Below are positions 5,268 through 5,371 of a stretch of DNA of 5,371 nucleotides, piece by piece. The position numbers were made by a program, and so were the translations under genes. This stretch comes from Candidatus Pelagibacterales bacterium (GTDB taxonomy: Bacteria > Pseudomonadota > Alphaproteobacteria > Pelagibacterales > AG-422-B15). A model generated the notes under the pieces. It searched no databases. It was not told where the DNA came from and saw only the letters and a program-made list of their open reading frames with translations. Positions within the stretch are counted from its first letter, which is position 1. Every line of letters starts with the position of its first letter. The stretch covers positions 1 to 5,371 of the forward strand of contig JADHQX010000103.1 of NCBI GenBank assembly GCA_016777745.1, in the 5' to 3' direction.

Positions 5268-5339
5268 ATGACTGCCCTAGCCATTGAACCGTCGGCGAAT
5301 GGGGATTGGGCTCCTGTAAAAAAGTACTCTAACCGCTAG
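5268..5339 (+). CDS. Possible small ORF or leader peptide, 23 aa
   Basis: An ATG at 5268 opens a 23-codon frame ending at TAG 5337-5339. The peptide begins MTALAIEPSANGDWAPVKK and has protein-like composition. There is no Shine-Dalgarno-like sequence before the ATG, and the frame is also open upstream to a TAA at 5178-5180, so the true start (if any) is unclear. A further ATG at 5354 (ATGACAGAAAAG) runs off the window and might begin a larger gene. The evidence is weak; chance is a real alternative. Confidence 0.2.
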   Translation: MTALAIEPSANGDWAPVKKYSNR

Positions 5340-5371
5340 CCCCAAAACAAAGCATGACAGAAAAGGGTTTG

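Noticed and set aside
5308..5342. GGGCT / AGCCC inverted repeat near the right edge
   Set aside because: Only five pairs with a 25-base loop and no T-tract; not a credible terminator or structured RNA.
5270..5345. tRNA-like text on the minus strand (GCGGTTAGAGTAC resembling a D-arm, and GGTTCAA resembling a T-loop)
   Set aside because: No 7-bp acceptor stem, anticodon stem or T stem can be formed around these matches, so it is not a tRNA.
1..5371. CRISPR array, insertion sequence, phage or defence genes
   Set aside because: No regularly spaced direct repeats, terminal inverted repeats, transposase motifs or defence domains are visible anywhere in the window.

Overview
The window looks like ordinary chromosome from an alphaproteobacterium of moderate GC content, possibly a marine lineage such as SAR116-like or Rhodospirillales-related bacteria; the exact lineage is inference. 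The strongest clue is a TSUP-family permease whose stop codon overlaps the start of a TIGR02186/Alph_Pro_TM protein, a family known essentially from Alphaproteobacteria. They are followed by a universal stress protein ending in the VPGNLTDEQLDAL-type tail that I associate with alphaproteobacterial members. I see no insertion sequence, phage gene, CRISPR array, rRNA or tRNA.

Layout. Positions 1-298 (+) hold the 3' end of a CPA2-type cation:proton antiporter gene that enters from the left. It converges on a cold-shock protein gene (607-398, -), and a hairpin terminator lies between them. The 302-base gap 608-909 holds the long cold-shock leader, a probable promoter and a 33-codon upstream ORF, then the 5' region of rarD. 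A rarD-type EamA permease gene (910-1812, +) converges on the next block across a short degenerate tandem repeat and a bidirectional terminator.

Positions 4692-1941 (-) form a compact four-gene run, read right to left: TSUP permease, TIGR02186 membrane-anchored protein (ATGA overlap), universal stress protein (37-bp gap) and cyclophilin-type peptidyl-prolyl isomerase (30-bp gap), ending at the bidirectional terminator. It is probably one operon, perhaps linking export of an anion or sulfur compound to envelope protein folding and a stress response; that functional link is inference.

Further right, a separate minus-strand gene (5169-4816) encodes an unrecognised 117-residue protein with its own terminator. 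The last 200 bases are mostly non-coding and hold an 18-bp palindrome and a possible 23-codon plus-strand ORF. A possible start codon at 5354, at the right edge, is not convincing.

I do not see a clear novel defence or mobile system. The most interesting points are the cold-shock leader (upstream ORF, repeated element, possible Shine-Dalgarno pairing) and the uncharacterised TSUP/TIGR02186/Usp/cyclophilin operon.
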